From SAR92 clade bacterium H231 (GTDB taxonomy: Bacteria > Pseudomonadota > Gammaproteobacteria > Pseudomonadales > Porticoccaceae): a stretch of 64,000 bases of DNA. A program made the translations under genes and the position numbers. Of this stretch, positions 43,096 to 51,740 are shown one piece after another (within the stretch, counting starts at the first letter, position 1; every line of letters begins with the position of its first letter). The DNA is taken from positions 744,001 through 808,000 of the forward strand of contig JAOALC010000001.1 of the NCBI GenBank assembly GCA_025153775.1, in the 5' to 3' direction. Under the pieces are notes generated by a model. The model saw nothing but the letters and a program-made list of their open reading frames with translations, was not told the DNA's origin and ran no database searches.

Positions 43096-43329
43096 ATGAG
43101 CAACATTGAAGAACGCGTTATCAAAATGGTTGCAGAGCAGCTGGGTGTTAAGGAAGAAGACGTTAAGACGACTTCGTCTTTTGTTGAAGATCTCGGTGCA
43201 GACTCATTGGATACGGTTGAGCTGATTATGGCTCTAGAAGAAGAGTTTGATGCCGAAATCCCCGATGAAGAAGCAGAGAAGATTGCTACAGTTCAGGATG
43301 CCATTACCTATATCAGCGCCAACGGCTGA
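43096..43329 (+). CDS. acpP: Acyl carrier protein
   Basis: The 77-residue acidic carrier of growing acyl chains. Ser37 in [10 protein letters not shown] receives the 4'-phosphopantetheine arm; the flanking helices ([14 protein letters not shown] and [10 protein letters not shown]) match E. coli AcpP almost throughout. AGGAG lies upstream of the ATG. A strong terminator follows, and fabF, the usual next gene, is missing. Confidence 0.98.
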   Translation: MSNIEERVIKMVAEQLGVKEEDVKTTSSFVEDLGADSLDTVELIMALEEEFDAEIPDEEAEKIATVQDAITYISANG

Positions 43330-43342
43330 TTGTCTCGCATTC

Positions 43343-43374
43343 AAAAAAACCGCTCCTGATGGGGCGGTTTTTTT
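43343..43374 (+). terminator. Terminator after acpP
   Basis: AACCGCTCC and GGGGCGGTT pair around TGAT (one G-T wobble), flanked by A and followed by T. It separates acpP from pabC. Confidence 0.92.
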
Positions 43375-43458
43375 ATGCCTGACAGTTTTGTCATAATGCA
43401 GCCTATAATGTTTCCCGACTAACCAGGCCCATCCTAAACAGATATTAGGCAGCACTGC

Positions 43459-44334
43459 ATGTTCTATCACAGTATTAATGGCGAGTTTGCTACTGCCTCT
43501 GATCTCGCGGCAGGGCCTCGAGATCGCGGTCTGGCCTACGGCCATGGTCTGTTTGAATCCATTGGTTACCACAGCGGCCAACTGCCCCATAAACTGCGGC
43601 ATATGCAGCGTCTGTGCGCAGATGCATTGGTGCTGGGTATAGAGCTAGACCCAGCTACAATTAGCGCATACCTGGATGACTTCCTAGTTCAGCTAGCAGC
43701 CGTCGGGGTCGAAGAGGGCGTGGTGAAGCTTGTGGCAACTGCAGGCTCCGGTGGCCGAGGTTATCAGAGCCCGGCCGCTATGACTCCGCTGATCATCTGC
43801 CAGCATGCTGAATTTGATTTTGAGCAGGCGCGCCTGCAGAGACAACAGGGGATTAAATTGTGGCGCTGCAACCATAGGTTGCCAATAAATCCACCTCTGG
43901 CTGGTATTAAGCACCTCAACCGCCTAGACCAGGTGCTGGCGCGCAGCGAATGGACCTCTGCTGATTATGCTGATGGTTTGATGTTGTCGCCCCAAGGCTC
44001 CGTAATTGAGGCTACAGCGGCCAATCTATTTGCCCTTACAAAGAATGGCTGGGTGACACCCCGCCTGGATGACTCTGGTGTGGCCGGTGTTATGCGCGCT
44101 CTACTTATGGATGAGATCTTTCCAAATACAGCCACCGCTGTATCGATTGAGCCAATAGCTCTGGGCCAATTAGAGCAGGCCAGCGAAATATTTATCTGTA
44201 ATTCACTCAGAGGAATAATTCCGGTAACCCAACTGGGCGAGTCCGATTCTGCAGCAGTGGTCAGTAAAGATATAGGTGAACAGACAAAAATGCTTCAATC
44301 TGCCCTCGTGCAGCAGTATTCTTGTTACCTATGA
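43459..44334 (+). CDS. pabC: Aminodeoxychorismate lyase
   Basis: PabC cleaves 4-amino-4-deoxychorismate to p-aminobenzoate and pyruvate. The 291-residue fold-type IV PLP enzyme shows RGLAYGHGLFESI at the N-terminus, the PLP lysine in GIKHLNRLDQVLA near 152, and the EATAANLFAL segment that binds the phosphate. It overlaps mltG by 4 bases (ATGA). Together with pabB at 23.9-25.2 kb it covers most of the pathway. Confidence 0.94.
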   Translation: MFYHSINGEFATASDLAAGPRDRGLAYGHGLFESIGYHSGQLPHKLRHMQRLCADALVLGIELDPATISAYLDDFLVQLAAVGVEEGVVKLVATAGSGGRGYQSPAAMTPLIICQHAEFDFEQARLQRQQGIKLWRCNHRLPINPPLAGIKHLNRLDQVLARSEWTSADYADGLMLSPQGSVIEATAANLFALTKNGWVTPRLDDSGVAGVMRALLMDEIFPNTATAVSIEPIALGQLEQASEIFICNSLRGIIPVTQLGESDSAAVVSKDIGEQTKMLQSALVQQYSCYL

Positions 44335-45374
44335 ATCGTTCACTACTGCGCCTATTAATTATCTTTCTGCTGCTGCTGACTGTGGCTGGTGCTGGCCTCT
44401 ATGTGTATGTGCAATACCATATGGAGCAAACGGTAGTGCTTGCCCAGGAGGGGGATAATCCAAAGCGCCTGTGGACCATTAATAGGGGCAGCAATCTCAG
44501 CCAGGTAAATAGACAGTTGCACGCAGAGGGCATTCTGTCAGGCCCAGTGCTAATGGCCAGATATGCCAAATTCTCAGGCCGTGCTGCCATCCAGGCCGGT
44601 AGTTACTGGATTGAGCCAGCTGATAGTGCCAACTCTCTATTGGACAAGTTTAATCGTGGTGAGGTTGTGCAGTATCAGATTACCTTTCCCGAGGGCTGGT
44701 CATTTAAGCAATGGTTGGCAGAACTACAGCGAGTGCCCCAGTTCGATGGTATAGCAGATGTCACTGTTGATCAGTTGCTAGCGGAAGCCGATATTGAATT
44801 GGCTAACCCGGAGGGCTGGTTCTTTCCCGATACCTACAGTTATGGCGATGGCGATTCGGCAGCGGATATTCTGCGCCAGGCCCATGGGCAGATGCGCAAA
44901 GTGCTGAGTAATGCCTGGGAGGATCGAGAGCCTGATCTGCCCTATAAGTCAGCCTACGAGGCGCTGATTATGGCGTCGATTATCGAGAAAGAGACAGGTC
45001 TGGCCTCCGAGCGTGAAGAGATTGCTGGGGTTTTTGTACGCAGGCTGCAGAGTAGGATGCGCCTTCAGACGGATCCCACGGTAATCTACGGCATGGGCGA
45101 TGCCTACAGTGGCAATATTCGCAGAGAACATCTAAAGCAGCGCACCCCCTACAACACCTATATGATTAATGGGTTGCCCCCCACACCTATAGCCATGCCC
45201 AGCGAGGCCGCTATATATGCCGCATTGCATCCGCTGCCCGGTTCTAGCCTATACTTTGTGGCGCGGGGCGATGGCGGCCATTACTTTTCAGACAGCCTAG
45301 AAGAGCACCAGAGAGCGGTGAGGCAGTATCAAATTTATCAGCGAAAGCAGAACTATCAATCTGCACCTCAGTAA
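44331..45374 (+). CDS. mltG: Endolytic murein transglycosylase MltG
   Basis: MltG cuts nascent glycan strands in the periplasm and ends chain growth. ATG 44331 overlaps the pabC stop and gives 347 residues: one N-terminal membrane helix (about 5-25), a LysM-like region, and the YceG catalytic domain with the FPEGW block, GWFFPDTYSY, the catalytic glutamate in IIEKETG near 220, and RLQTDPTVIYG. tmk follows 22 bases later. Confidence 0.95.
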   Translation: MNRSLLRLLIIFLLLLTVAGAGLYVYVQYHMEQTVVLAQEGDNPKRLWTINRGSNLSQVNRQLHAEGILSGPVLMARYAKFSGRAAIQAGSYWIEPADSANSLLDKFNRGEVVQYQITFPEGWSFKQWLAELQRVPQFDGIADVTVDQLLAEADIELANPEGWFFPDTYSYGDGDSAADILRQAHGQMRKVLSNAWEDREPDLPYKSAYEALIMASIIEKETGLASEREEIAGVFVRRLQSRMRLQTDPTVIYGMGDAYSGNIRREHLKQRTPYNTYMINGLPPTPIAMPSEAAIYAALHPLPGSSLYFVARGDGGHYFSDSLEEHQRAVRQYQIYQRKQNYQSAPQ

Positions 45375-45396
45375 CAGTCAGATTTACGGAATTTAA

Positions 45397-46035
45397 ATGC
45401 GCGGAAAATTTATCACCATTGAGGGCACTGAGGGGGTTGGAAAAACCACCAATATCCAGTTTATCCAAAACTGGCTTGAGTCCAAGCAATTGGCCTATCT
45501 GTGCACCCGTGAACCCGGTGGTACACCGCTGGCGGAACAGATTCGAGAATTGCTATTGGCGCCGCGGGAGGAGCTGGTCTGTGATACTGCAGAACTGCTA
45601 CTGATGTTTGCCGGTCGCGCTCAGCATCTGAATCAGGTTATTGAGCCGGCGCTGACCGAGGGCGCCTGGGTGCTCTGCGATCGTTTTACCGACGCAACTT
45701 ACGCCTATCAGGGCGCCGGCCGTGGCATGGGAACCTCTCTTATTGCTGAGCTTGAGCTTATTGTTCAGGGTAGCCTGCGACCCGACTTGACTCTGATTCT
45801 AGATATTCCTGTGGAACTGGGGCTCAAGCGCGCCAGCGAGCGCAGTGATCCAGATCGGTTTGAGCAGGAGAAGACCGAGTTTTTTGATCTTGTGCGCAAC
45901 GGTTATCTAGATATAGCCCGCAAGCACCCGGATCGCTGCGTGGTTATCGATGCCTCTCAGCCCCTGGAGCTAGTGCAGAGAGAATTAACCATAGCCCTAG
46001 AGGCGTTCTGGTACTCCTCAGAGGAGTCAGGCTAA
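45397..46035 (+). CDS. tmk: Thymidylate kinase
   Basis: Tmk phosphorylates dTMP to dTDP. The 212-residue P-loop kinase has FITIEGTEGVGKTTN (Walker A), the TREPGGTPLAE motif, DRFTDATYAYQGAGRG and a lid region with RASERSDPDRFE. Its stop codon overlaps the holB start by one base (TAATG), so the two are translationally coupled. The order mltG-tmk-holB is conserved in gammaproteobacteria. Confidence 0.97.
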   Translation: MRGKFITIEGTEGVGKTTNIQFIQNWLESKQLAYLCTREPGGTPLAEQIRELLLAPREELVCDTAELLLMFAGRAQHLNQVIEPALTEGAWVLCDRFTDATYAYQGAGRGMGTSLIAELELIVQGSLRPDLTLILDIPVELGLKRASERSDPDRFEQEKTEFFDLVRNGYLDIARKHPDRCVVIDASQPLELVQRELTIALEAFWYSSEESG

Positions 46036-47003
46036 TGTTGGGGCTGGAATCACAGGATCAGGCCTCTCTGGCTCTGCCATTGCCCTGGCAGGAGTCTCTT
46101 TGGCAGTCGTTTATTTCGCGCCTAGACCAAAACCGGCTGCCCCATGCCATGATGCTGACTGGCAGCCCGGGAATTGGTGTTGAGCGCATAGCCACAGCCC
46201 TGGCTCAGCGTCTGCTCTGTACTGCTGAACTAAGCAAATACGCCTGTGGAACCTGCAAGGGCTGCCAGCTAATGCTGGCGGGTAATCACCCGGATCTATC
46301 AATTCTGGAGCCAGCGGAATCGGGTAAGGCCATCCTTATAGATCAGGTGCGGGAGCTCTTGGGCAAGCTGAGTAAGACCGCTCAGCAGGGGGGCTGGAAG
46401 GTCGCCCTGATCTCACCGGCAGAAGCCATGAATATCAGCGCCTCTAATGCACTGCTTAAGAGCCTCGAGGAGCCTCAGGGGCAAACCCTGTTGCTTCTGC
46501 TCTCCTATCGTCCTAGCCTAGTATCTGCAACTATTCGCAGCCGCTGTCAGGTACAGGGTCTGCCACTGCCAGACTCAGCTCAGGCGAGCCGCTGGCTGGC
46601 CGAGGTCAGTGGAGATCAAAAGCTGGCGGAACAAACCTTGGAGATTGCGGGGGGCAGGCCGCTTCTGGCCCTAGACTATATGCAAGGGGATAGCCTGCAG
46701 CAGCGCCAGGACTTTGAGGGAACAGTTGAGCAGGTGCGCCGGGGAGATCTGTCCCCTGTAGATGCGGCTCAGCATTGTCACAAGCTCAACAGTGATCAAC
46801 TGCTGGACTGGTTTATGAATTATTTGCATAGACTGGCAACCGGTGAATTGCAGAATAGCCCAAATCCAGCTCTATTCGATTTTTCCGACAAGCTGCGCAC
46901 GGCGCGCGGCTGGGTGTTATCCGGCTCCAATATCAATCCCCAGTTGCTTTGGGAGGAGCTGTTTATGGACTGGCTTCAGGTATTTCGCCGCAGAGGCAGG
47001 TGA
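46035..47003 (+). CDS. holB: DNA polymerase III delta' subunit
   Basis: A clamp-loader subunit, 322 residues (E. coli 334). The AAA+ fold has a degenerate P-loop in MLTGSPGIGVERIA, four zinc-binding cysteines in the C-x-C-G-x-C-K-G-C region near residues 64-79, the SRC motif IRSRCQ and an arginine-finger-like SRC element. It overlaps tmk by one base and is followed, after 139 bases, by pilZ. Confidence 0.95.
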   Translation: MLGLESQDQASLALPLPWQESLWQSFISRLDQNRLPHAMMLTGSPGIGVERIATALAQRLLCTAELSKYACGTCKGCQLMLAGNHPDLSILEPAESGKAILIDQVRELLGKLSKTAQQGGWKVALISPAEAMNISASNALLKSLEEPQGQTLLLLLSYRPSLVSATIRSRCQVQGLPLPDSAQASRWLAEVSGDQKLAEQTLEIAGGRPLLALDYMQGDSLQQRQDFEGTVEQVRRGDLSPVDAAQHCHKLNSDQLLDWFMNYLHRLATGELQNSPNPALFDFSDKLRTARGWVLSGSNINPQLLWEELFMDWLQVFRRRGR

Positions 47004-47043
47004 TTGCGACTGGCTATGTGCTAATCTTTTAATAAGCACTGGC

Positions 47044-47079
47044 GGTTGCAACAGTGGTTGTAGCAGTGGTTGTAACACT
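47044..47079. repeat. Three 12-base direct repeats before pilZ
   Basis: GGTTGCAACAGT, GGTTGTAGCAGT and GGTTGTAACACT stand head to tail at 47044, 47056 and 47068. They lie 64 bases before the pilZ ATG. They may be stacked protein-binding sites or only a local slippage product. Confidence 0.65.
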
Positions 47080-47142
47080 AGGGGTAAGATAGATTGTGGC
47101 CCAGGAAATGGTCACTGATGGACACAGGGAGAGGTAGTCAAA

Positions 47143-47502
47143 ATGGCAAAAGGAAGCGGGTTTAGCGGCGGTAAAAGCGGTATTTTGGCCCTGGAAATCA
47201 ATGATGAGCGAGAGCTCTATGAGCACTATATGCCCTTTGTGCAGGGAGGCGCTCTGTTTGTTCCTACCAAGAGAAACCATGAGCTGGGCGACGAACTTTT
47301 TTTTCTGCTGAGTATTTACTTGCACTCTGACCCCATACCTATGACAGGCAAGGTGGTCTGGGTTGCTCACCAGGGATCTGGCAGCTCCCAGAGGGAGGGG
47401 GTTGGTGTACAGTTTACGGATGAGCAGGCAGAGCTTAAGATACAGATTGAGCAGGCTTTAACAGGTACGGTGCATGCACAGCATCCTACTTTAACTATGT
47501 AA
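47143..47502 (+). CDS. pilZ: Type IV pilus assembly protein PilZ
   Basis: A 119-residue PilZ protein close to Pseudomonas PA2960, which is needed for type IV pilus assembly: GILALEI near the N-terminus, YMPFVQGGALFVPT, GKVVWVAHQG and GVGVQFTD. As in that founding member, the RxxxR c-di-GMP-binding motif is absent, so nucleotide binding is not expected. It sits between holB and tatD exactly as in Pseudomonas. Its presence implies that pilus genes occur elsewhere in the genome. Confidence 0.92.
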   Translation: MAKGSGFSGGKSGILALEINDERELYEHYMPFVQGGALFVPTKRNHELGDELFFLLSIYLHSDPIPMTGKVVWVAHQGSGSSQREGVGVQFTDEQAELKIQIEQALTGTVHAQHPTLTM

Positions 47503-47524
47503 CCTAAAAAAATTAAAATAACCT

Positions 47525-48304
47525 ATGTTGGTAGACTCTCATTGCCACCTCGATCGTCTAGACCTATCAGATCGAGATGCTGGTCTCGATGGCATCTTGG
47601 CCGATGCACGCGCCCGCGGTATTACGCAGTTTCTCAGTGTTGCTGTGGATCTCGCCACATCTGCTTCCCTGGTTGAGCTCACAGAGCGTTACGACCATGT
47701 CTACTCCTCTGTGGGTGTCCATCCGCTGCAAAAAATTGATCAGCCGGTGCCCGAGGTGGAGCAGCTGGTGGCTCTGGCTAGGGCGCCCAAGGTGGTGGCC
47801 ATAGGCGAGACTGGCCTGGACAACTTTTACAGCGCTGAGAGCCATCAGTGGCAGCGAGACAGTTTTATTCGCCATCTGCAAGCCAGTCAGCAGACCGGCT
47901 TGCCAATCATTATTCATACCAGAGATGCCCGTGAGGAGACTCTTGAGCTGCTGCGCCAATACCCGCTGCAGGCCGCCGGGGTGATGCACTGCTTTACCGA
48001 GACCTGGGAAATGGCCGAGGCGGCAATTGAGCTGGGCTTCTATATCTCTTTTTCAGGTATTGTCACCTTTAAAAGTGCCGACGAACTCAGAGAGGTAGTG
48101 CGTCGCGTGCCCCTGGACCGTATTCTGGTGGAAACCGACTCTCCCTGGTTAGCGCCAGTGCCCCATAGGGGCAAACAGAACGAGCCCCAATATGTTCGCG
48201 AAGTGGCGGAGACTGTGGCCGATTTAAAAGGGGTTAGCCTAGAGCAATTAGCTGAAATTACTACGCAAAATTTTCACCGATTGTTTAGAATACCCGCCCT
48301 GTAA
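47525..48304 (+). CDS. TatD-family metal-dependent hydrolase (YcfH type)
   Basis: A 259-residue TIM-barrel hydrolase, probably a deoxyribonuclease. Metal ligands are visible in LVDSHCHLD (His6, His8), GETGLD with Glu, IIHTRDA, MHCFTE and ETDSPWLAP. Position after holB-pilZ matches E. coli YcfH. TatD relatives have 3'-5' exonuclease activity; the physiological substrate of this branch is not settled. Confidence 0.94.
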   Translation: MLVDSHCHLDRLDLSDRDAGLDGILADARARGITQFLSVAVDLATSASLVELTERYDHVYSSVGVHPLQKIDQPVPEVEQLVALARAPKVVAIGETGLDNFYSAESHQWQRDSFIRHLQASQQTGLPIIIHTRDAREETLELLRQYPLQAAGVMHCFTETWEMAEAAIELGFYISFSGIVTFKSADELREVVRRVPLDRILVETDSPWLAPVPHRGKQNEPQYVREVAETVADLKGVSLEQLAEITTQNFHRLFRIPAL

Positions 48305-48325
48305 AGAATTCTATTGAGAAGCACT

Positions 48326-48979
48326 ATGCCTGAACTAGCCACCGCTGAATCCCAGTTTATTATTCGCACATTCCCGGTTGGGCCCCTGGGCTGCAATTGC
48401 TCAGTGATTGGCGACCGTCTGTCTGGGCGAGCTCTGGTGATTGATCCAGGCGGCAATGCAGACCAAATACTGGCGCTGCTCAACGAGCTCAACTTAAAAG
48501 CTGTGGCAATTATTCATACCCATGCTCATCTCGACCATATCCTCGCCGCTGGTGAAATTAAAAATGCCACTGGGGCGCCCATCTATCTACATAAAGATGA
48601 TCAATTTCTATGGGATATAGTGGAAGAGCAGTGCGCACGCTTTGGAGTACCAGCGGTGAAGCTGCCAGATCCTGACCATTATTTGCAGGACGACCAGGAC
48701 CTGGGATGCTGCGGCGGAGTCGCTATTCATACCCCTGGCCATACGCCGGGGTCCATTAGTTTTTATTTTGAAGAGTACAAGACGCTGATCGCAGGTGATA
48801 CGTTGTTCCAGGGCAGTATAGGGCGCACTGATTTACCCGGTGGTAATTTTGACCAGATTATCAGCTCTATCAAAGAGCGTATTTACAGTCTTGACGACGA
48901 GGCCGTAGTGGTGACAGGGCATGGTCCCAACACCAGTATAGGCCATGAAAAAATGGCCAATAGTTTTGTCCGCGCATAA
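48326..48979 (+). CDS. MBL-fold metallo-hydrolase (glyoxalase II-like)
   Basis: A 217-residue metallo-beta-lactamase-fold protein with the metal motif HTHAHLDH near residue 69, a second histidine in HTPGHTPGSI, an aspartate in AGDTLFQGSIGR and a final histidine in GHGPNTSIG. The layout is that of YcbL/GloB-related thioester hydrolases. ATG 48326 is preferred over TTG 48314, with GAGAAG upstream. It follows tatD by 21 bases and the dUTPase follows by 9. Confidence 0.9.
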   Translation: MPELATAESQFIIRTFPVGPLGCNCSVIGDRLSGRALVIDPGGNADQILALLNELNLKAVAIIHTHAHLDHILAAGEIKNATGAPIYLHKDDQFLWDIVEEQCARFGVPAVKLPDPDHYLQDDQDLGCCGGVAIHTPGHTPGSISFYFEEYKTLIAGDTLFQGSIGRTDLPGGNFDQIISSIKERIYSLDDEAVVVTGHGPNTSIGHEKMANSFVRA

Positions 48980-48988
48980 GGAATAACC

Positions 48989-49609
48989 ATGAAACAACAG
49001 TTAGCAACCATGCTTGAATTGCAGGGTAATATGAATACCAAGGTACATGCCGAGTGGCGCGATCAGGATTTTGAATGGTACCGGGCCATCTGGGTTGAGT
49101 GCGCAGAGTTGCTGGATCATTACGGCTGGAAATGGTGGAAGAAACAGACACCTGATGTGGACCAGATCGCGCTCGAATTGGTAGATATCTGGCACTTTGG
49201 CCTCAGCTTGCTGTTGCTGTCCGGCGATGACCTGGAAACTATCGGCGACAGAGTGATTGCAGGTTTCGCAGATCAGCAGGGTAGCGATGATTTTGCCAGC
49301 GATCTCGAGGAGTTCACGGCCCAGACGCTGGTGACTAAAGAATTTGATATAGCGGGTTTTGCGCGTCTGATGGACGGCATTAACATGGATTTTGAGACTC
49401 TCTACGTGGGCTATGTAGGCAAGAATGTGCTGAATTTTTTCCGTCAGGACAATGGCTATAAGGACGGCAGCTATCACAAGCAGTGGGGCGGCAAAGAGGA
49501 CAATGAACATCTGGTGGAAATTGTTGCTCAGCTGGATACCAGTGCTGCCAGCTTTAAGGATGATCTCTACAGCCAGATGCAATCCACATATCAGCGTTTA
49601 AATGGCTGA
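48989..49609 (+). CDS. Dimeric all-alpha dUTP diphosphatase
   Basis: A 206-residue protein of the all-alpha NTP pyrophosphatase superfamily, dimeric dUTPase branch. The metal-binding pattern is E-x-x-E...E-x-x-D, seen in WVECAELLDHYGWKWWK and LELVDIWHFG near residues 36-70, and the second half has VGKNVLNFFRQDNGYK. It keeps dUTP low and supplies dUMP. Gammaproteobacteria more often use the trimeric Dut; whether this organism also has one cannot be seen. It lies 9 bases after the MBL gene. Confidence 0.88.
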   Translation: MKQQLATMLELQGNMNTKVHAEWRDQDFEWYRAIWVECAELLDHYGWKWWKKQTPDVDQIALELVDIWHFGLSLLLLSGDDLETIGDRVIAGFADQQGSDDFASDLEEFTAQTLVTKEFDIAGFARLMDGINMDFETLYVGYVGKNVLNFFRQDNGYKDGSYHKQWGGKEDNEHLVEIVAQLDTSAASFKDDLYSQMQSTYQRLNG

Positions 49610-49630
49610 TGCATTTTTCTGCTGTGGCAC

Positions 49631-49666
49631 TATAATAGCCGCCTCTCTGGCCAGTACGGGCCAGAG
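49631..49666 (+). promoter_or_regulatory. mdh promoter -10 and 5' leader hairpin
   Basis: A perfect TATAAT at 49631-49636 is followed by AGCCGCC. Eight bases on, CTCTGGCC (49645-49652) and GGCCAGAG (49659-49666) form a perfect 8-base stem with a 6-base loop that would lie at or near the mRNA 5' end. No T run follows, so it is not a terminator. Confidence 0.55.
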
Positions 49667-49702
49667 CCCCACACCCATAGATTAGATTTACGGAGATAAA
49701 CT

Positions 49703-50683
49703 GTGACTTCACCCGTTCGCGTTACTGTTACAGGTGCAGCAGGGCAAATTAGTTATTCCCTTCTGTTCCGCATCGCCGCCGGCGAAATGCTCGGCCCCAA
49801 CCAGCCTGTTATTTTGCAGATGCTGGAAATTACACCTGCCCTGGAAGCTTTAAAAGGTGTAGCCATGGAATTGGAAGACTGCGCTTTCCCTCTATTGGCA
49901 GGTATGGTTTGCACCGACGATGCGACTGTAGCGTTTAAAGACTCCGACTATGCTTTGCTGGTAGGTGCTCGTCCCCGCGGCCCGGGTATGGAGCGCAAGG
50001 ATTTGCTGGAAGCCAATGCGGCAATTTTCTCAGCTCAGGGCAAGGCTCTAAACGACAATGCCTCTAAAGATATTAAAGTGTTGGTGGTGGGCAACCCTGC
50101 AAATACTAATTCTCTGATAGCCCAGCGCAATGCGCCGGATATCAACCCTCGCCAGTTTACTGCTATGACGCGTCTGGACCACAATCGTGCCATGAGCCAG
50201 ATCGCCAATAAAACCGGTAGCACCATCAATGATGTGACTCATATGACGATCTGGGGCAATCACTCAGCCACTCAGTATCCAGACCTGCATGAGACTAAGG
50301 TCAATGGTCAAGCAGCTATAGATATGGTCGATCAGAGCTGGTACGAAGATGACTTTATTCCCACAGTGCAGCAGCGCGGTGCAGCTATTATCAATGCTCG
50401 TGGCGCTTCAAGCGCAGCCTCAGCGGCCAATGCGGCTATTGCTCATATGCGCAGCTGGGCTCTGGGTACAGCTGAGGGCGACTGGGTTAGCATGGGTGTC
50501 TACAGTGATGGCAGCTACGGCATTGCCGAAGGTCTGATTTACTCTTTCCCCTGTGTCTGCAAAGACGGCGACTGGGAAATTGTTCAGGGATTGGAAATTA
50601 ATGATTTCTCCCGGGCCAAAATGCAAGCCACCGAGTTAGAACTTAGCGAAGAGCGAGACGCAGTGAAGCATCTGCTGCCCTAA
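49703..50683 (+). CDS. mdh: Malate dehydrogenase
   Basis: Malate dehydrogenase of the TCA cycle, 326 residues, of the type 2 branch related to cytosolic eukaryotic enzymes. The NAD-binding [12 protein letters not shown], the active-site arginine block [27 protein letters not shown] and the catalytic histidine in WGNHSATQ are all present. The start is GTG 49703 with CGGAG upstream. A promoter and 5' hairpin precede it and a terminator follows, so it is a single-gene unit. Confidence 0.96.
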   Translation: MTSPVRVTVTGAAGQISYSLLFRIAAGEMLGPNQPVILQMLEITPALEALKGVAMELEDCAFPLLAGMVCTDDATVAFKDSDYALLVGARPRGPGMERKDLLEANAAIFSAQGKALNDNASKDIKVLVVGNPANTNSLIAQRNAPDINPRQFTAMTRLDHNRAMSQIANKTGSTINDVTHMTIWGNHSATQYPDLHETKVNGQAAIDMVDQSWYEDDFIPTVQQRGAAIINARGASSAASAANAAIAHMRSWALGTAEGDWVSMGVYSDGSYGIAEGLIYSFPCVCKDGDWEIVQGLEINDFSRAKMQATELELSEERDAVKHLLP

Positions 50684-50701
50684 CATCTAGCTGAGCAAGT
50701 T

Positions 50702-50741
50702 AAAAAGACTGCCCTGTAGCTCGGGGCGGTCTTTTTTTTTT
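50702..50741 (+). terminator. Terminator of mdh
   Basis: AAGACTGCCC and GGGCGGTCTT pair (one wobble) around an 8-9 base loop, followed by nine or more T. Confidence 0.9.
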
Positions 50742-50839
50742 GCTCTGGTAAAAAAAAAGCGCTTATTCATTGGCAGTGCTCTGGAAAAGTTTGCTAAAGT
50801 AGCCGGCCTCACCACCCAAACTGGATTAAGGAGAAATAA

Positions 50840-51316
50840 GTGGCATTTGCTCAAGTCGGGAAAGTCGCTCCGGCCTTTACGCTTTTGGATCAAAGAGGCA
50901 ATAAGGTCAGTCTTAAACAGTTTCGAGATGTTAAAAATGTGGTCCTTTATTTTTACCCCAAGGCTATGACGCCTGGATGCACAGTGCAGGCCTGTGGTAT
51001 TCGTGACACTAAGGCGGAATTTGATGCTCTGGATACTGTAGTCTTAGCTGTCAGCCCAGACTCTGTCGACCGTTTGGTTAAATTCGAAGACAAGCAAGAG
51101 CTAAACTTTACCCTGCTCTCTGATGAAGATCACGCCATTACCGAAAAGTATGGTGCCTGGGATATGAAGAAGTTTATGGGTCGCGAATTTATGGGCGTTT
51201 TGCGCTCCACCTTTTTTATTGGCAAAGACGGCCGCATCGCCCATGTGATGGAAAAGGTAAAAACTAAAACACACCACGACGACGCCCTCAGTTGGGTCAG
51301 AGAAAACCTCAGTTAA
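50840..51316 (+). CDS. bcp: Thioredoxin-dependent peroxiredoxin (BCP family)
   Basis: A 158-residue peroxiredoxin that reduces peroxides using thioredoxin. Peroxidatic Cys47 and resolving Cys52 lie in TPGCTVQACGIRD, five residues apart as in E. coli Bcp; the catalytic arginine is in LRSTFFIG. PKAMTPGC replaces the more usual PKDNTPGC. The start is GTG 50840 with AAGGAG about 7 bases upstream. It is followed by yajC after 47 bases. Confidence 0.93.
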   Translation: MAFAQVGKVAPAFTLLDQRGNKVSLKQFRDVKNVVLYFYPKAMTPGCTVQACGIRDTKAEFDALDTVVLAVSPDSVDRLVKFEDKQELNFTLLSDEDHAITEKYGAWDMKKFMGREFMGVLRSTFFIGKDGRIAHVMEKVKTKTHHDDALSWVRENLS

Positions 51317-51363
51317 GCAATATATATTTACTAAATTTTAATCCGGTTAAAGGAACCCTATAG

Positions 51364-51690
51364 ATGTTTTTTATTTCAAGTGCCTACGCCCAGTCTGCTG
51401 GACCTCAGGAAGCGAACCCCATGGTAACCCTAGTAATGTTCGGTGGTCTTTTCCTGTTTATGTACTTTTTAATTATTCGCCCTCAGCGCAAGCGCCAAAA
51501 AGAGCACGCCAATCTGGTTGAAGCTCTGGGCAAAGGGGATGAGGTGGTAATGACCAGCGGCATGCTGGGCAAGATTACTAAACTTGAGGGCGATTACGTG
51601 GTTCTCGAAGTGAGCAACAATCTGGAGCTGAAGTTTCAGAAGAGCGCAGTTCATGCTGTGTTGCCCAAAGGTACCATCAAAGCTATTTAA
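51364..51690 (+). CDS. yajC: Sec translocon accessory protein YajC
   Basis: YajC (108 residues) associates with SecDF-YidC at the inner membrane. A single membrane helix (about 20-40) ends in FLIIRPQRKRQKEH, the family signature, and the cytoplasmic part has GDEVVMTSGMLGKI and VVLEVSNN. Normally yajC is followed by secD and secF; here a PLP enzyme gene follows and secDF are not in the window. Confidence 0.95.
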   Translation: MFFISSAYAQSAGPQEANPMVTLVMFGGLFLFMYFLIIRPQRKRQKEHANLVEALGKGDEVVMTSGMLGKITKLEGDYVVLEVSNNLELKFQKSAVHAVLPKGTIKAI

Positions 51691-51740
51691 TCAGTTTGAT
51701 ACCACGGCCGAATTGGGGCCGCATAGGTGGCCCCATAACC

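Noticed and set aside
49001-49582. Minus-strand ORF of 193 codons opposite the dUTPase
   Set aside because: It is a shadow of a well-supported gene; no start signal or family features.
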